Source: Lentimicrobiaceae bacterium
GTDB lineage: Bacteria; Bacteroidota; Bacteroidia; Bacteroidales; JAGONC01
DNA: 64,000 nucleotides
Reading direction: 5' to 3'
Assembly (NCBI GenBank): GCA_017993235.1
Contig: JAGONC010000006.1
Location: 1-64,000, forward strand
Positions 8,501-17,871 of this stretch are shown here, in pieces (position 1 is the stretch's first letter; each line of letters starts with the position of its first letter). The position numbers and the translations under genes were made by a program. The notes under the pieces are model-generated. The model saw only the letters and a program-made list of their open reading frames with translations. It was not told the origin of the DNA and made no database searches.

Positions 8501-8869
8501 CTAAGGTTTCCCCGGGCCAGGTATCAAGCCTGCTATCACATCAGTGACAATCCCTGCCCATTTTTCGGCCAGTCTGACCTCTTCCTCCGGTGGGGAAGTA
8601 TCAAAGTCAGCGTTATAGAACTCCAGGTATACTTCAGGTTTATCATTCCTGAGGTAAGTGAACACCACTCCCAGCTTTTCTGTTATGGTAGTAACATTCG
8701 CTTTTTTCCCGACATTTCTGGTCTTCTGATCAAAACGGCATTTCGAAATTTCCGATGGATCGATTTGAACCGTACTTTCATTGTTTGATGTTTTGTTGAT
8801 ATAGAACAGGTTACGGTGATCCTTATCGATACCGATGGATGAATTTTTATAGGATCTCCTTATCTGCGT
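8501..8869 (-). pseudogene. 5'-truncated or frameshifted gene of unknown function
   Basis: A stop-free stretch of about 122 codons with protein-like composition but no ATG: it contains QIDPSEISKCRFDQKT, GVVFTYLRNDKPEVYLEFYN and RLAEKWAGIVTDVI, ending at TAG 8501-8503. The regular strand/helix pattern and charge balance speak for a real former coding region. An ATG at 8872 opens a short frame (MNADKEIL, then stop) that could be the original start, separated by a frameshift near the A-run at 8847. Family not recognised. It lies beside the ZIP remnant, so the region 8.3-8.9 kb looks like a decay zone. Confidence 0.55.
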
Positions 8870-9007
8870 TCATCTGTTAAATCCGTACGATGACATACTT
8901 CTGATAAATCTACATGAAAATGCAATGATTTGAGAATAGTTACTATTTTTATAAACGGATTTAGGTCCCAAAAGGGTAAACAATTATTATCAACATACAA
9001 TGACATT

Positions 9008-9442
9008 ATGAAACGTAAAGCAACAGCCATCTGGCAGGGCAACGGCCCGGAAGGAAAAGGCACCCTCACCTCCACCAGCGGAGTGCTGAACGATACTCCG
9101 TATTCATTCGTAACACGGTTTAAAAATGAAGATGGGCTTGCCGGAACCAATCCGGAAGAGCTCATTGCTGCGGCTCACAGTGGCTGTTATGCCATGGCGC
9201 TGAGTTTTATGCTGACCAACGCAGGATTTGTGGCAACCGAACTCAAAGTGACAGCTACCGTAACCATCGAACTGATAACCGACCATTTTGAAATTACGGA
9301 CATCCATCTTGACCTTACAGGCAAGGTACCGGGGATCACAGAAGAGAAGTTCCTGGAAATGGCTGGTTCCGCCAAAACCGGATGCCCCGTTTCGCGTGCA
9401 CTCCAGGCCGTGCCGATCACACTCGCGGCGAAGCTGGTATAA
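9008..9442 (+). CDS. OsmC-family peroxiredoxin
   Basis: 144 aa. OsmC/Ohr proteins reduce organic hydroperoxides with two cysteines. Both are present: the first in AAAHSGCYAMALS (residue about 59) and the second in KTGCPVSRAL (about 126). GLAGTNPEELIAAAHSGC is typical of the OsmC rather than Ohr branch. ATG at 9008 gives the normal family length; upstream in-frame codons lack conservation. It is separated from its neighbours and probably monocistronic. Confidence 0.92.
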   Translation: MKRKATAIWQGNGPEGKGTLTSTSGVLNDTPYSFVTRFKNEDGLAGTNPEELIAAAHSGCYAMALSFMLTNAGFVATELKVTATVTIELITDHFEITDIHLDLTGKVPGITEEKFLEMAGSAKTGCPVSRALQAVPITLAAKLV

Positions 9443-9503
9443 AATATCTAAACACAGGATCGCCGGGGATCGACAAGATTGCCAACTGTCAACCGCCAAC
9501 TGA

Positions 9504-9839
9504 TTACTTCGGTATCCTTACCTCCACATACTGCACCGTCCCCTCGATCCGTTGCCGTGTCACCTCTACGGTGCTGCCTCGCTGAATGGTATAGGTTGTG
9601 GTATTTTTAAATAAAAACTGGCAACTACTGGCATCCACGAACGAACATTCTTCCGTGGGCCGCAGCAGGCATGGGCTTTCGAGCCGGTCCCCGACATGAT
9701 ACGGCTTGGTCGGGCAGATGATGCCCATGGTGCCTTCTGCATTATCAACCTTTTGCGAAAAAGGATTGAAAATGATCACTAAAGCAGCAATTATGACTAT
9801 GAATGCTAATAGGATCCAGATAACCTTGTTTCGTTTCAT
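9504..9839 (-). CDS. Small membrane-anchored protein of unknown function
   Basis: 111 aa: basic N-terminus MKRNK, one hydrophobic segment (residues 6-25), then a soluble part with four Cys (IICPTKPY, SPCLLRP, EECSF, SSCQF), likely exported and possibly disulfide-bonded. It ends in a short beta-rich stretch (GTVQYVEVRIPK). No family recognised. Its last codons lie next to a short run of 7-bp-paced sequence (9479-9503). Convergent with the osmC gene. Confidence 0.65.
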   Translation of the reverse strand: MKRNKVIWILLAFIVIIAALVIIFNPFSQKVDNAEGTMGIICPTKPYHVGDRLESPCLLRPTEECSFVDASSCQFLFKNTTTYTIQRGSTVEVTRQRIEGTVQYVEVRIPK

Positions 9840-10156
9840 GGAATAAAGGATTGAATATTGTTAAAAGATTGAATGTGCTAAGATAGGGAAAGAATTGGTC
9901 AGTGCCGGCCAGGAAAATCTAAAGAAAACTTAAACGGCTATCGCTGAGATTTGCGCGCGAAAACATCAGGTTGTACATATTAATCAAACCTTCTACCATC
10001 GGACTTGAAAAATTCCTGACTGATCATGTTTCACGGCTACTACAACTTGTCAAAAAGGAAGGTATTGGAATCGGATTAAGCTGATTTGATCAATTCTCAT
10101 TTGCTATATATGTAAAACCAGATTAATCCTGGTGTGAAAAAATGCCAGACAATGAC
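9840..10156. other. Gene-free stretch
   Basis: About 320 bases AT-rich sequence between the small membrane protein gene and the tRNA. No start codon followed by a plausible reading frame, no RNA fold I can support, and no repeat. Confidence 0.6.
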
Positions 10157-10196
10157 AAAGTCATCAATAAATTGATTCATTTATTAGTGACTTTTT
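10157..10196. terminator. AU-rich stem-loop downstream of the tRNA
   Basis: AAAGTCA..AATAAAT / ATTTATT..TGACTTT: two perfect 7-bp arms separated by a two-base mismatch, with a six-base loop and a T-run on the plus side. On the minus strand it follows the tRNA by six bases, so it may end or trim that transcript. Confidence 0.6.
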
Positions 10197-10201
10197 TCAC
10201 G

Positions 10202-10275
10202 TGGGCCCACCTGGGCTCGAACCAGGGACCTACTGATTATGAGTCAGTTGCTCTAACCGACTGAGCTATAGGCCC
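10202..10275 (-). tRNA. tRNA with anticodon CAT (Ile2 or elongator Met)
   Basis: 74-nt cloverleaf: acceptor GGGCCTA/TGGGCCC, D arm with AGCTCAGTCGGTTAGAGC, anticodon stem ACTGA/TCAGT around CTCATAA, T arm CCTGG-TTCGAGC-CCAGG, discriminator A, no encoded CCA. With anticodon CAT it could be elongator Met or the AUA-reading Ile2 whose C34 becomes lysidine. The acceptor pairs C4-G69 and C5-G68 are also found in E. coli tRNA-Ile2, which favours Ile2 slightly. It is not the initiator (no C1-A72 mismatch). Confidence 0.93.
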
Positions 10276-10396
10276 GAAGCGGGTGTGCGTGTGAGTGTGA
10301 GTGTGCAAAGATAATATACTTTGGTGGATTTTTAGCCTGCCCGAATCTCATAATTCGTGATGCTTTCCAGAAGTTATCATAGTGAAACCTGATAGA

Positions 10397-13384
10397 TCAG
10401 AGAATGATAAATTTGCCGGTATATAGATGATTATGACTGCTGTCGATGATCTTGAAGATGTACAGGCCACCGGGAAGGTTGTCCCTTGATATGGAGAATT
10501 CCTGCGATCCATTCATCCTGATCTGCTTCAGCTCCTGACCGAACATATCACAGAGGATGCACATTGCTCCCTGCAGATCATGGTCGGTTGTGACGCTGAC
10601 AATCGCCCTGTCGGTGACCGGATTGGGCCATACCCTGCACATCAGTACTTCTGCAGGAGGCTGGGAAGGTATCCCGACATAGCACTCATTGAGCATACCC
10701 GGAGTCCCGTGATCGAAGTAACTGCACCAGCTTGAGGCCAGCGCGTTGTCGAGGGCCGGATGGATGAGCTCCAGGGTGGGCCCGTTGCCATCGGGTGCGG
10801 TGGGCCAGGGATACTTGTCGTCGTAATGGACCGTATCGATCAGGGTCCCTGAGGCATCAAACAGCCTGATCAGCTCCCCGCTGCCCGATAAACCAAAATC
10901 CATGTTGCCAACGTAATTGGGTACCTGCGGGAACAGATTGGCGAAGGCATTTTTATCCTCACATACAACCAGGTAATCCCAGGATTCGATCATCGTTCCG
11001 GGGGGGAATGCATAGATGTGCTGATCATCCTCATCTTTGAATATCCAGTCTGTAATATCGAGGGAGTAGTTATGTGGATTGTAAAACTCGACCCAGTCAC
11101 CGGGATCGAAATTATCGGCCGCATTGTAGTTGATCTCGTTGATTACCAGTGAATCCGTGAAGATCCGGGGTCTGAAAAGTGCCACGATCGAATCGCCTTC
11201 CAGCAGGGCTAAGGACACCTCCTTTGCTGAATCGCTGGGGAGAACCTCGTGGTTGTTCAGGATCCATCGGTCAAATTCGTAACCCGGATTGACTTCGATA
11301 GCCCGTAGTTTTACGTCGATCCCGCTGAAATAAGAACCTGTCCATGGATACTGAGTGAGCGACAGGGAGTTGACTTGCACCTGGCCTGCACCTGAGGGCT
11401 GAAGGTCTACCACAATATCGTATGGTCCTAACAGGTTGTAGCAGTCAGCCAGCCCTCCCCAGATCATGGTGTTGCGGGTGATGATAAAGTCCCTGATCTT
11501 TTGTACGTTCGTCTGCCACTCCTCCGGGCTCCCGCCCCACCGCACGGTATGCCTCGGTATCTCCGAAGCGATGATCTGGGCCATACTGTCAAGCATCGGG
11601 ATCATGTAATCATCGTTAAAGGTGGTATTGAGCAGGTCAATATACCGTGAAATGTAGTATTGTTCAAAATCTGCATTCTCGCGTAATTTATTCAGTATAA
11701 CCACATGGTTTTCCGGATCCTGCCAGCCTGCCAGATCATCCTGGTAGCAGGGTGAGACGTAGGGGCTTTGCGCAGGAATGCCCGTATAGTTGATATAATG
11801 ACCGAAAGTGGCATCTTCATCCCACAGGATATATGCCCATTTGCGGTGTGTGCCCTGCGGATTCAAACCCCGCCACCAGCCCACGTTCCAGTTGAGCCAG
11901 TCGGAGCAGACCACATAGGAATTGATGATCACATAATCCACCAGGCTGGTGATGTCATACTGATCCGTAACGGTATGGTAATTTTCAGGATCGCTCATGT
12001 CGTGCGATATAATATAGTTATAGAGTGTGTACCAGTCTTCCAGCGCCTGGTCACCTCCATATTCTGCCCATGTACCTCCCCAGAGCAAAATATATTGAAG
12101 ATCATACTTACCCTGGCTATAATAGTAATCGGTATAGTCGTGATCAGGTACCTTTTCCCGGATGGCATAGATACCCCAGTAGACACCATTAGCATAAAGA
12201 ACGACGCGCTCCGACTTTCGCCAGTCGAGTTTCTGGCCCGCTTTCTGGGATAGTGTCTGCACAAAGTCGTCGCGCAGGTGGGAACTGGTGTCGATTCCCG
12301 GATAATTATCATCGCCGGAAGCCCTCAGGATCACCCGCTGAAATTCCTCCCTGTCCGAAAGGGAGAAGAATTTCTCATACAGGGCTTTGTTATAACCGCA
12401 CTCATCCCGAGCGATATAGTCGATACTACGCTGGGGATGTACCCAGGAATCCTGTCCGTGTTCATTGAATTCGCCATAGGCGGTAGTGGTTCGCACTTTA
12501 TCCTGGTTGAAAAATTCTGCTGAACCCTGTGGACGAAGGGTTTCATTGCCATTGAGCAGTTCCAGCATATGGTCGCTTGCCACGGACATGACGGGCAGTA
12601 CATGATCTTCGTTCAGAAAGTAGGTGTCGAATTCGATCAGGCCGGGCAGTACGGCTGCAAAGTTGCTGAAGACCCTGGCTTTCAGGACCAGTGTGGATGA
12701 AATGTCGATGGGTCCGGTATAAGTCGGGGAGGATGCAATGGGTTCAGTTCCGTCAAGCGTATATTTGATCTGTGCATTGACTTCATTGGTGGTAAGGGTT
12801 ACCGTAAAAGGCTCTGTGTAAAATCCTGCGGGTACGCTTACGGAGGGTTTTTCTGCATACCGGCTGTAAGCGGTGGAGGCATTGTTGGAAGATTCGGGTG
12901 TGGGATTTTTGAAGATCCCCCAGGCCGGTCCTGCATCCGTAACGCGGCCGCGGGAATGACCGTCCTGGGTGATTGCCAGCGGAAATTCCTCCATGATCGT
13001 CCCCGAAGGAGTGGAGAATACGATCCATTCAGGATTTTCAGTCGTCTGCGAAAGCCTGAAATTCGTATGGAAATGACCTTCGATCGCCTCATCCCTGCCG
13101 GATGCCCATACCACCAGGTATCCCCCTGCCCCAATGAGTGTACTTTCGGGAAAAGCCCACTTCCGGTTATCGTCGGGATTGTCGCTGATGAAGTATCCAC
13201 CGATATCCGCATCCTGGCCGCTCATATTGTATATTTCGATCCAGTCCTCATATTTATTGTAATTGTCGGGTACTGTACTCAGGTTGGATACCGAGTACTC
13301 ATTGATGACGAACTGGGCATGCAGGGGACAGGCTGCCATGAAGGCACAAAACCCTACCAGTGATAGGAACCGTTTTACTGACAT
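10397..13384 (-). CDS. Secreted CotH-kinase/lamin-tail-domain protein with T9SS sorting domain
   Basis: 995 aa, exported by type IX secretion. Order: signal peptide (1-23, ending LHAQ); lamin-tail domain (about 24-150, VINEYSVSN and DWIEIYN); chitobiase/Fn3-like beta domain (175-245, IKYTLDGTEPIASSPTYTGP); CotH-kinase domain (about 280-620, with VYWGIYAIREKV and the metal-binding-like WDEDATFGHY); an InlB/Big-like beta repeat (640-720); a second lamin-tail domain (725-850, VINEINYNAADNFDPGDWVE); and a C-terminal T9SS type A sorting domain (915-995, WPNPVTDRA, GGLYIFKI). CotH proteins are atypical kinases that phosphorylate spore-coat proteins in Bacillus; the target here is unknown. Monocistronic, with upstream neighbours divergent. 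Confidence 0.9.
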   Translation of the reverse strand: MSVKRFLSLVGFCAFMAACPLHAQFVINEYSVSNLSTVPDNYNKYEDWIEIYNMSGQDADIGGYFISDNPDDNRKWAFPESTLIGAGGYLVVWASGRDEAIEGHFHTNFRLSQTTENPEWIVFSTPSGTIMEEFPLAITQDGHSRGRVTDAGPAWGIFKNPTPESSNNASTAYSRYAEKPSVSVPAGFYTEPFTVTLTTNEVNAQIKYTLDGTEPIASSPTYTGPIDISSTLVLKARVFSNFAAVLPGLIEFDTYFLNEDHVLPVMSVASDHMLELLNGNETLRPQGSAEFFNQDKVRTTTAYGEFNEHGQDSWVHPQRSIDYIARDECGYNKALYEKFFSLSDREEFQRVILRASGDDNYPGIDTSSHLRDDFVQTLSQKAGQKLDWRKSERVVLYANGVYWGIYAIREKVPDHDYTDYYYSQGKYDLQYILLWGGTWAEYGGDQALEDWYTLYNYIISHDMSDPENYHTVTDQYDITSLVDYVIINSYVVCSDWLNWNVGWWRGLNPQGTHRKWAYILWDEDATFGHYINYTGIPAQSPYVSPCYQDDLAGWQDPENHVVILNKLRENADFEQYYISRYIDLLNTTFNDDYMIPMLDSMAQIIASEIPRHTVRWGGSPEEWQTNVQKIRDFIITRNTMIWGGLADCYNLLGPYDIVVDLQPSGAGQVQVNSLSLTQYPWTGSYFSGIDVKLRAIEVNPGYEFDRWILNNHEVLPSDSAKEVSLALLEGDSIVALFRPRIFTDSLVINEINYNAADNFDPGDWVEFYNPHNYSLDITDWIFKDEDDQHIYAFPPGTMIESWDYLVVCEDKNAFANLFPQVPNYVGNMDFGLSGSGELIRLFDASGTLIDTVHYDDKYPWPTAPDGNGPTLELIHPALDNALASSWCSYFDHGTPGMLNECYVGIPSQPPAEVLMCRVWPNPVTDRAIVSVTTDHDLQGAMCILCDMFGQELKQIRMNGSQEFSISRDNLPGGLYIFKIIDSSHNHLYTGKFIIL

Positions 13385-13517
13385 AAGGGATTGATTTTTC
13401 AGGGGATAAAGTTATTGAAAATGACGGATTAATCAATTCTATCCAATTCATTTTTTCTGTCAAACTCAGTCATGGTGAACTGCATTCATTCGAATTCAAA
13501 ATAAATAAAAGAATTGA

Positions 13518-13548
13518 TATTTTTGTATTTTTATCATTGATAATGATA
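13518..13548 (+). promoter_or_regulatory. Promoter -7 element with overlapping Fur-like operator
   Basis: TATTTTTG at 13518-13525 fits the Bacteroidota -7 consensus TAnnTTTG. At 13532-13548 lies a perfect dyad TATCATT-GAT-AATGATA, whose hexamers (ATCATT, GATAAT) match the Fur box pattern. It sits where the transcript should begin, 27 bases before the DUF302 start, so iron-type repression is plausible. Inference only. Confidence 0.5.
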
Positions 13549-13574
13549 CAAACACCATAGTGAAGCATAAAACC

Positions 13575-13976
13575 ATGAACGATCCTTCCCTGATGATTGA
13601 AAGCAAGAGCAAGTTTCGTTTTGACGAAACTGTTGATACGCTTTCGAAAACCATTCTGGCAAAAGGCTGGAAGATCCCTGTGATCCACGATCTGCAGGAA
13701 ACCATGATGAGGAATGGCAAAGAAGTGCTACCTGTTACCGTGATCGAACTTTGCAATCCCCAACTTGCTTTCCGGATCCTTTCACGGGATGAATACCGTG
13801 AGGTATCTCCTATGCTTCCGTGCCGCATATCTGTCTATGAGAAAGCGGACGGAAAAACCTATGTGGCACGTATGAATGCTTCTGCGTTTGCCGGTATGAT
13901 CGGTGGTGATGCAGGCAATACGATTTCAGCGGAATTTACGCTAATAGAAGAATTCGTGCAGATCGTCGCCCAATAA
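13575..13976 (+). CDS. DUF302-domain protein
   Basis: 133 aa. The single domain is the DUF302 fold: an N-terminal FDETVDTLSKTILAKGWKIP, a middle strand VTVIELCNPQLAFRIL and PMLPCRISVYEKADGKTYVA, a pattern found in many small bacterial proteins of unknown function. No signal peptide or membrane segment, so probably cytosolic. The start is placed at the ATG at 13575; a GTG at 13560 would add five residues. A Fur-like dyad precedes it. The last 35 bases and the following 80 bases are repeated at 18318-18432. Confidence 0.85.
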   Translation: MNDPSLMIESKSKFRFDETVDTLSKTILAKGWKIPVIHDLQETMMRNGKEVLPVTVIELCNPQLAFRILSRDEYREVSPMLPCRISVYEKADGKTYVARMNASAFAGMIGGDAGNTISAEFTLIEEFVQIVAQ

Positions 13977-14058
13977 TTTCGGAAAAACAATCCTTTTTAC
14001 TCTAATGACCATATGATCAGGGGATTAAGGTTTCATTTACAGAAATTTCATCGACCAG
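13941..14058 (+). repeat. Direct repeat, copy 1 (DUF302 3' end and downstream)
   Basis: About 118 bases covering the last codons of the DUF302 gene and the spacer to the M28 gene. Copy 2 at 18318-18432 is roughly 75-80 percent identical by eye: GAAGAATTCGT, CAGATCGTC and TTTCAT.GACCAG are shared in order. Confidence 0.8.
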
Positions 14059-14079
14059 GATAGATTTCAGACATTATAT

Positions 14080-15552
14080 ATGAAAAATCTTTTACCGCTT
14101 TTGATCGCATGTTCCCTTTCCCTGAATCTTATTGCCCAGGTTGAGAGCAGCACAGAGCTGGCTCAGCGACTGGAAAAACATGTTTCGTTCCTTGCCTCGG
14201 ATTCTCTGGAGGGAAGGGGACTGGGAACAGAAGGAACCATCCTCGCACAACATTATATTGCCACGGCGTTTCAAGCGATGGGTTTACAATCTTACCATCA
14301 GGAAGATTATTTCCAGCATTTTGACCTGCGCATAGGACTGGCCATGGTTCCGGGAACCAATGTGGTGGGATACCTGGAAGGTTCCGATACGCTTTTGAAA
14401 GATGAGTACATGGTTATCGGGGCACATTACGATCACCTGGGCTATGCGAAGAAGAAGGATAGCACAGTGATCTATCACGGGGCCGACGACAATGCCTCCG
14501 GTGTGGCGACCCTGATCGAACTGGCCCGTTATTTTTCCCGGAACCGCGATCTGATGAAGCGAAGCATCCTGTTCATCGCCTTTGATGCTGAGGAAAGCGG
14601 ATTGCTGGGTGCAAGAAAATTCATTAATGAAAACGACCGGTTTGACATCCAGACCGTCCGGGCCATGTTCAGCATCGATATGGTGGGTATGTACACTTCA
14701 AACAAAGGATTGTCGCTGGGAGGCATCAGTTCACTGGAAGATGGAAAGGACCTTGCGCGTTCAATTGCTCTTCTTCAGGATTTTCGTTTAAAGAGTGCCA
14801 CCGATGATATCAGTTTCGGTACCGATACCTATCCCTTTGGAGAAAAAGGCATTCCGGCCGTACATGCTTTTACCGGGACGAAATCGCCCTACCATAAACC
14901 GGAAGATACTTACGAAAAACTTGATTATGAAGGGATGGCAAAGATCACCGTTTACCTTCAGTCACTGATTTCAGAGGTATCCGGCAGGCCGGAAATCATT
15001 CCTGCAACGTGGTTGACCAGCGTGAACAAACCTCACGCTGTACAATTCAATGTGGGCGCCACTGCAGGATTGGGAAGTTCATTCCATAAATACCCCGATG
15101 AGTTCTATTCTGCTAAAGGCATCGTTGCATACAATGCAGGGATTTTCCTGCAGGTGCATCTGGGCCGCAGGTTCACATGTCAACCGGAAGTTCTTTATCA
15201 GAGCGACGGCAGCCGGACGCCGGAGGGAACCTTCCGCCGGCAATCCATCAATGTCCCGGTCAACCTGCATCTGAATTTTGTAAATCAAAACAATGGGATG
15301 AATAAAGCCTACCTCTTTGCCGGTGGTTATTATCTGTACACTTTTTCCGGGAACAACGGCAGTCAGGAGCTGGATTTTTCAGTCTACCGCGACCAGGAAT
15401 GGGGACTGAGAATGGGATTGGGCGTGGACATTATGAAGGTGCAGCTGAAATACACCTGGCAACGCAGCCTGACCAACCTCAGCCAGACTGACGGAAGCAA
15501 GTTATTTCCCACCGGGTGGTATATTTCACTTGGGTATATATTCAACAGGTGA
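14080..15552 (+). CDS. M28-family zinc peptidase fused to an outer-membrane beta-barrel-like domain
   Basis: 490 aa. Signal peptide (1-20, ending LIAQ), a lead-in helix region with SDSLEGRGLGTEG, then an M28 aminopeptidase core (about 85-300) with all zinc ligands in order: His in GAHYDHLG, Asp in GADDNASG, Glu-Glu in FDAEESG, Asp in SIDMVG and His in SPYHKPEDT. From about 315 the sequence changes to amphipathic strands ending in aromatic residues (VQFNVGATAGLGSSF, VNVPVNLHLNF-like, AYLFAGGYYLYTF, ...WYISLGYIFNR), as in porin-family or OmpW-like barrels. M28 enzymes release N-terminal amino acids; the barrel would anchor it in the outer membrane. The region upstream is the direct repeat. Peptidase assignment is firm, barrel moderately so. 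Confidence 0.88.
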   Translation: MKNLLPLLIACSLSLNLIAQVESSTELAQRLEKHVSFLASDSLEGRGLGTEGTILAQHYIATAFQAMGLQSYHQEDYFQHFDLRIGLAMVPGTNVVGYLEGSDTLLKDEYMVIGAHYDHLGYAKKKDSTVIYHGADDNASGVATLIELARYFSRNRDLMKRSILFIAFDAEESGLLGARKFINENDRFDIQTVRAMFSIDMVGMYTSNKGLSLGGISSLEDGKDLARSIALLQDFRLKSATDDISFGTDTYPFGEKGIPAVHAFTGTKSPYHKPEDTYEKLDYEGMAKITVYLQSLISEVSGRPEIIPATWLTSVNKPHAVQFNVGATAGLGSSFHKYPDEFYSAKGIVAYNAGIFLQVHLGRRFTCQPEVLYQSDGSRTPEGTFRRQSINVPVNLHLNFVNQNNGMNKAYLFAGGYYLYTFSGNNGSQELDFSVYRDQEWGLRMGLGVDIMKVQLKYTWQRSLTNLSQTDGSKLFPTGWYISLGYIFNR

Positions 15553-15651
15553 CCTGAAAATCAGCAATGAAACTGTTTCTCTGCGCCTGTGATCTCCACT
15601 GCCTGAGTTTACGTGTGCCACTGCAGCCAGCGCTGGCAGCATTGACAAGTT

Positions 15652-17871
15652 TCAGAAATTCACACTGGTGATCTTACTGTTGATGGTGAAGGTCTTCCTG
15701 TGCGTTCCACCGGAATAGGTACCGCCGGTATATAATCCGTCGGTGTTCGTCCCGTTGCAGGTTCCCCCCGTATAGATGGAGTATGTTGCACCATTTTGCA
15801 GTGCGGAGGATGAAAATACGATGGATTTATAATTCCTGACAGGCTGAAACGTAAGGACATTGTTTCCTGATGCATCCTGGATGTGGAAAAGCGTTGAGGA
15901 TGTGAGCGTCTGATACGTGGTGATCTTCAGGCAGTACTGGTCGGAACTGTTGCTCGGTGCCTGGAGCATGGGGCTGGCAGGACCCGACATTACCAAAAAG
16001 CCTGCGTCCATATTGCAGGTCCCGTTATAATCCATACCCATTTCGGGATCGTTCGGTGGCCCGTGGACGATAATGGTCCCACCGGTAAACAGCATGTCCC
16101 CGTTACCGTCCAGCCCGTCCCCGCCGGTCGTATTCACCACAACACGTCCACCGCTGATGGTCAGCAGGCTACCGTCATCTCCCTCTCCGCCGTTACCAAA
16201 GGTGGTATTGATGCAATCGTCGGACGAAAGGATGTGGACATTGCCGCTGTGGATGGTGATGTAGGGTGCCTCCAGCCCTTCCACCGAATTGTTGATGGTG
16301 ATCAGGGCGTTGTTGATCTCGATGGATGTTTCAGATTTGATGCCGTCATCAGCCGATAATATGATGATATTCCCATTATTGATCAAAACGTCGGAATCGC
16401 TTTTCACTGCTTTTGCTTCAGCGTAATTGGCATTCTGGCCCGATCCGGAAATATAAATCCTTGCACCTGTTGTGGTTATATGAATCGTGGGGCTTAAGGA
16501 GGCTGTTCCGATCGTCAGACTGCCATCGGTTGAGAATCCCTTTCCTCCGGATCCGGAGCTGGATGTGGTCACTGTTCCGCCAGAGATGGTCAGGTTCCCG
16601 TCTGTACTGAAGCAGGTTGATACGTACGCATCCTTCACCCCCGAGGTATTGGTATAGGTGGCACCGTTGCCTGAACTTGTCACGCTCACGCTGCCCGAAG
16701 TCATGATGATACTGGCATCAGATGATATTCCTTTACCAGCCAATCCTGAGCAGACGATCGATATTTCTGCTCCGCTTATCGTGATATCTTCATCGGATTT
16801 GATGGCGGTGCAGTAGGAGGGATCGTAACCCGACCCGGAGGCTTCCAGGACGGCATCGCCGGAGTTGTGGATGGTGATGGTTCCACCGCTAAGGGTGATG
16901 GGCGATTTGCTCTTCATCCCTTTCGACTGGTCACCGGTTACGGTGATGTTGATGGCTCCGCCTGAAACGAGCAGTTCGTCATCGCAGCTGATGCCTTTTA
17001 CGTCATCGGAATTATTGGTTGTGGTGATTGAGCCACCGGTGATCTCTATGCCCGCCTCATCTCCATCAATGCCGTCCCCCGAGCTGGTCACACTGATGGT
17101 TCCGCCCGTGATCAGCAGGCCATCACCGGCATGGATGCCATCTTTGGTAGAACTCGTAATGGTGATGGATCCATCGTTCACTTCAATAGCATCGTCGCTA
17201 CTCAAACCGTGCTTCCCCGTACCTAGCCCGTTTATGGTCAACGATCCTGTTCCCGAAAATACAAGGTCAGACTCGCTGAAGAAAGCCCCGTCCTGATCTT
17301 CTCCCGAAGGCGGAACTGCATAGGTCAACCCGTCGGTCAGGGTGCTGGTTATCCCACCGCCAAGGATAACAGATACGGTACCTCCCGACTGAATATTAAT
17401 GGCCGGACCATCGGCATTGGTGATGTTCACCCCGTTGAGAAGCAGGTTGAACGGCTGTGCGGAGTAAATCTTGAACATGCCATCGGTAGCGGTTCCCGTC
17501 AGACTGTAACTGATATCCTGGCGTTCGGTGACAGCATATACCGTCACATCAGTCCCTACCATACTCACGGTAATTCCTTCAAAGGCAAGGGGATTACATA
17601 CAGATACCTCTGAACCATTATACTCGACGGATACTGTACTTGAATTGGGTCCGAAGCTGATGCTATCGATTTCCGCTACAGGGATCTGGGCAAGGGTGTC
17701 GCCAATCCGGAAAAAGGAAGTAGCTCCGTTGGTGGTGAAATAAATACTGTCGACCATTGCCAGCGGAACACCCAGGGTCATTCTGTCTGAGCGGTGGATG
17801 TATATTTTCTCCTGGGCAAACAGGGTGAGGCTGCTTACTAAGCATGCGAATAGCAGGATCTTCATTTTCAT
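15652..17871 (-). CDS. Cthe_2159-type carbohydrate-binding beta-helix protein (DUF4353-like)
   Basis: 739 aa, secreted (signal peptide 1-19, ending LFAQ). Residues about 20-75 form a small domain with IPVAEIDSISF, seen in other exported Bacteroidota proteins. From about 120 to 640 it consists of repeating beta-helix rungs of the type SGGTITI..SSGDGI..D, with recurring (T/S)GG(T/S) turns and SDD/SDED motifs. This matches the Cthe_2159 family (DUF4353), beta-helix proteins described as calcium- and polygalacturonate-binding. A C-terminal beta domain (650-739) follows, with no sorting signal. The start ATG overlaps the stop of the 118-aa sorting-domain protein (ATGA at 17868-17871), so the two are translationally coupled. 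Confidence 0.87.
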   Translation of the reverse strand: MKMKILLFACLVSSLTLFAQEKIYIHRSDRMTLGVPLAMVDSIYFTTNGATSFFRIGDTLAQIPVAEIDSISFGPNSSTVSVEYNGSEVSVCNPLAFEGITVSMVGTDVTVYAVTERQDISYSLTGTATDGMFKIYSAQPFNLLLNGVNITNADGPAINIQSGGTVSVILGGGITSTLTDGLTYAVPPSGEDQDGAFFSESDLVFSGTGSLTINGLGTGKHGLSSDDAIEVNDGSITITSSTKDGIHAGDGLLITGGTISVTSSGDGIDGDEAGIEITGGSITTTNNSDDVKGISCDDELLVSGGAINITVTGDQSKGMKSKSPITLSGGTITIHNSGDAVLEASGSGYDPSYCTAIKSDEDITISGAEISIVCSGLAGKGISSDASIIMTSGSVSVTSSGNGATYTNTSGVKDAYVSTCFSTDGNLTISGGTVTTSSSGSGGKGFSTDGSLTIGTASLSPTIHITTTGARIYISGSGQNANYAEAKAVKSDSDVLINNGNIIILSADDGIKSETSIEINNALITINNSVEGLEAPYITIHSGNVHILSSDDCINTTFGNGGEGDDGSLLTISGGRVVVNTTGGDGLDGNGDMLFTGGTIIVHGPPNDPEMGMDYNGTCNMDAGFLVMSGPASPMLQAPSNSSDQYCLKITTYQTLTSSTLFHIQDASGNNVLTFQPVRNYKSIVFSSSALQNGATYSIYTGGTCNGTNTDGLYTGGTYSGGTHRKTFTINSKITSVNF

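Noticed and set aside
10284..10306. GT-rich run after the tRNA
   Set aside because: Short low-complexity sequence; no support as regulatory element.
11768..12253. Long plus-strand frame inside the CotH gene
   Set aside because: Antisense shadow of the CotH reading frame with no family features.
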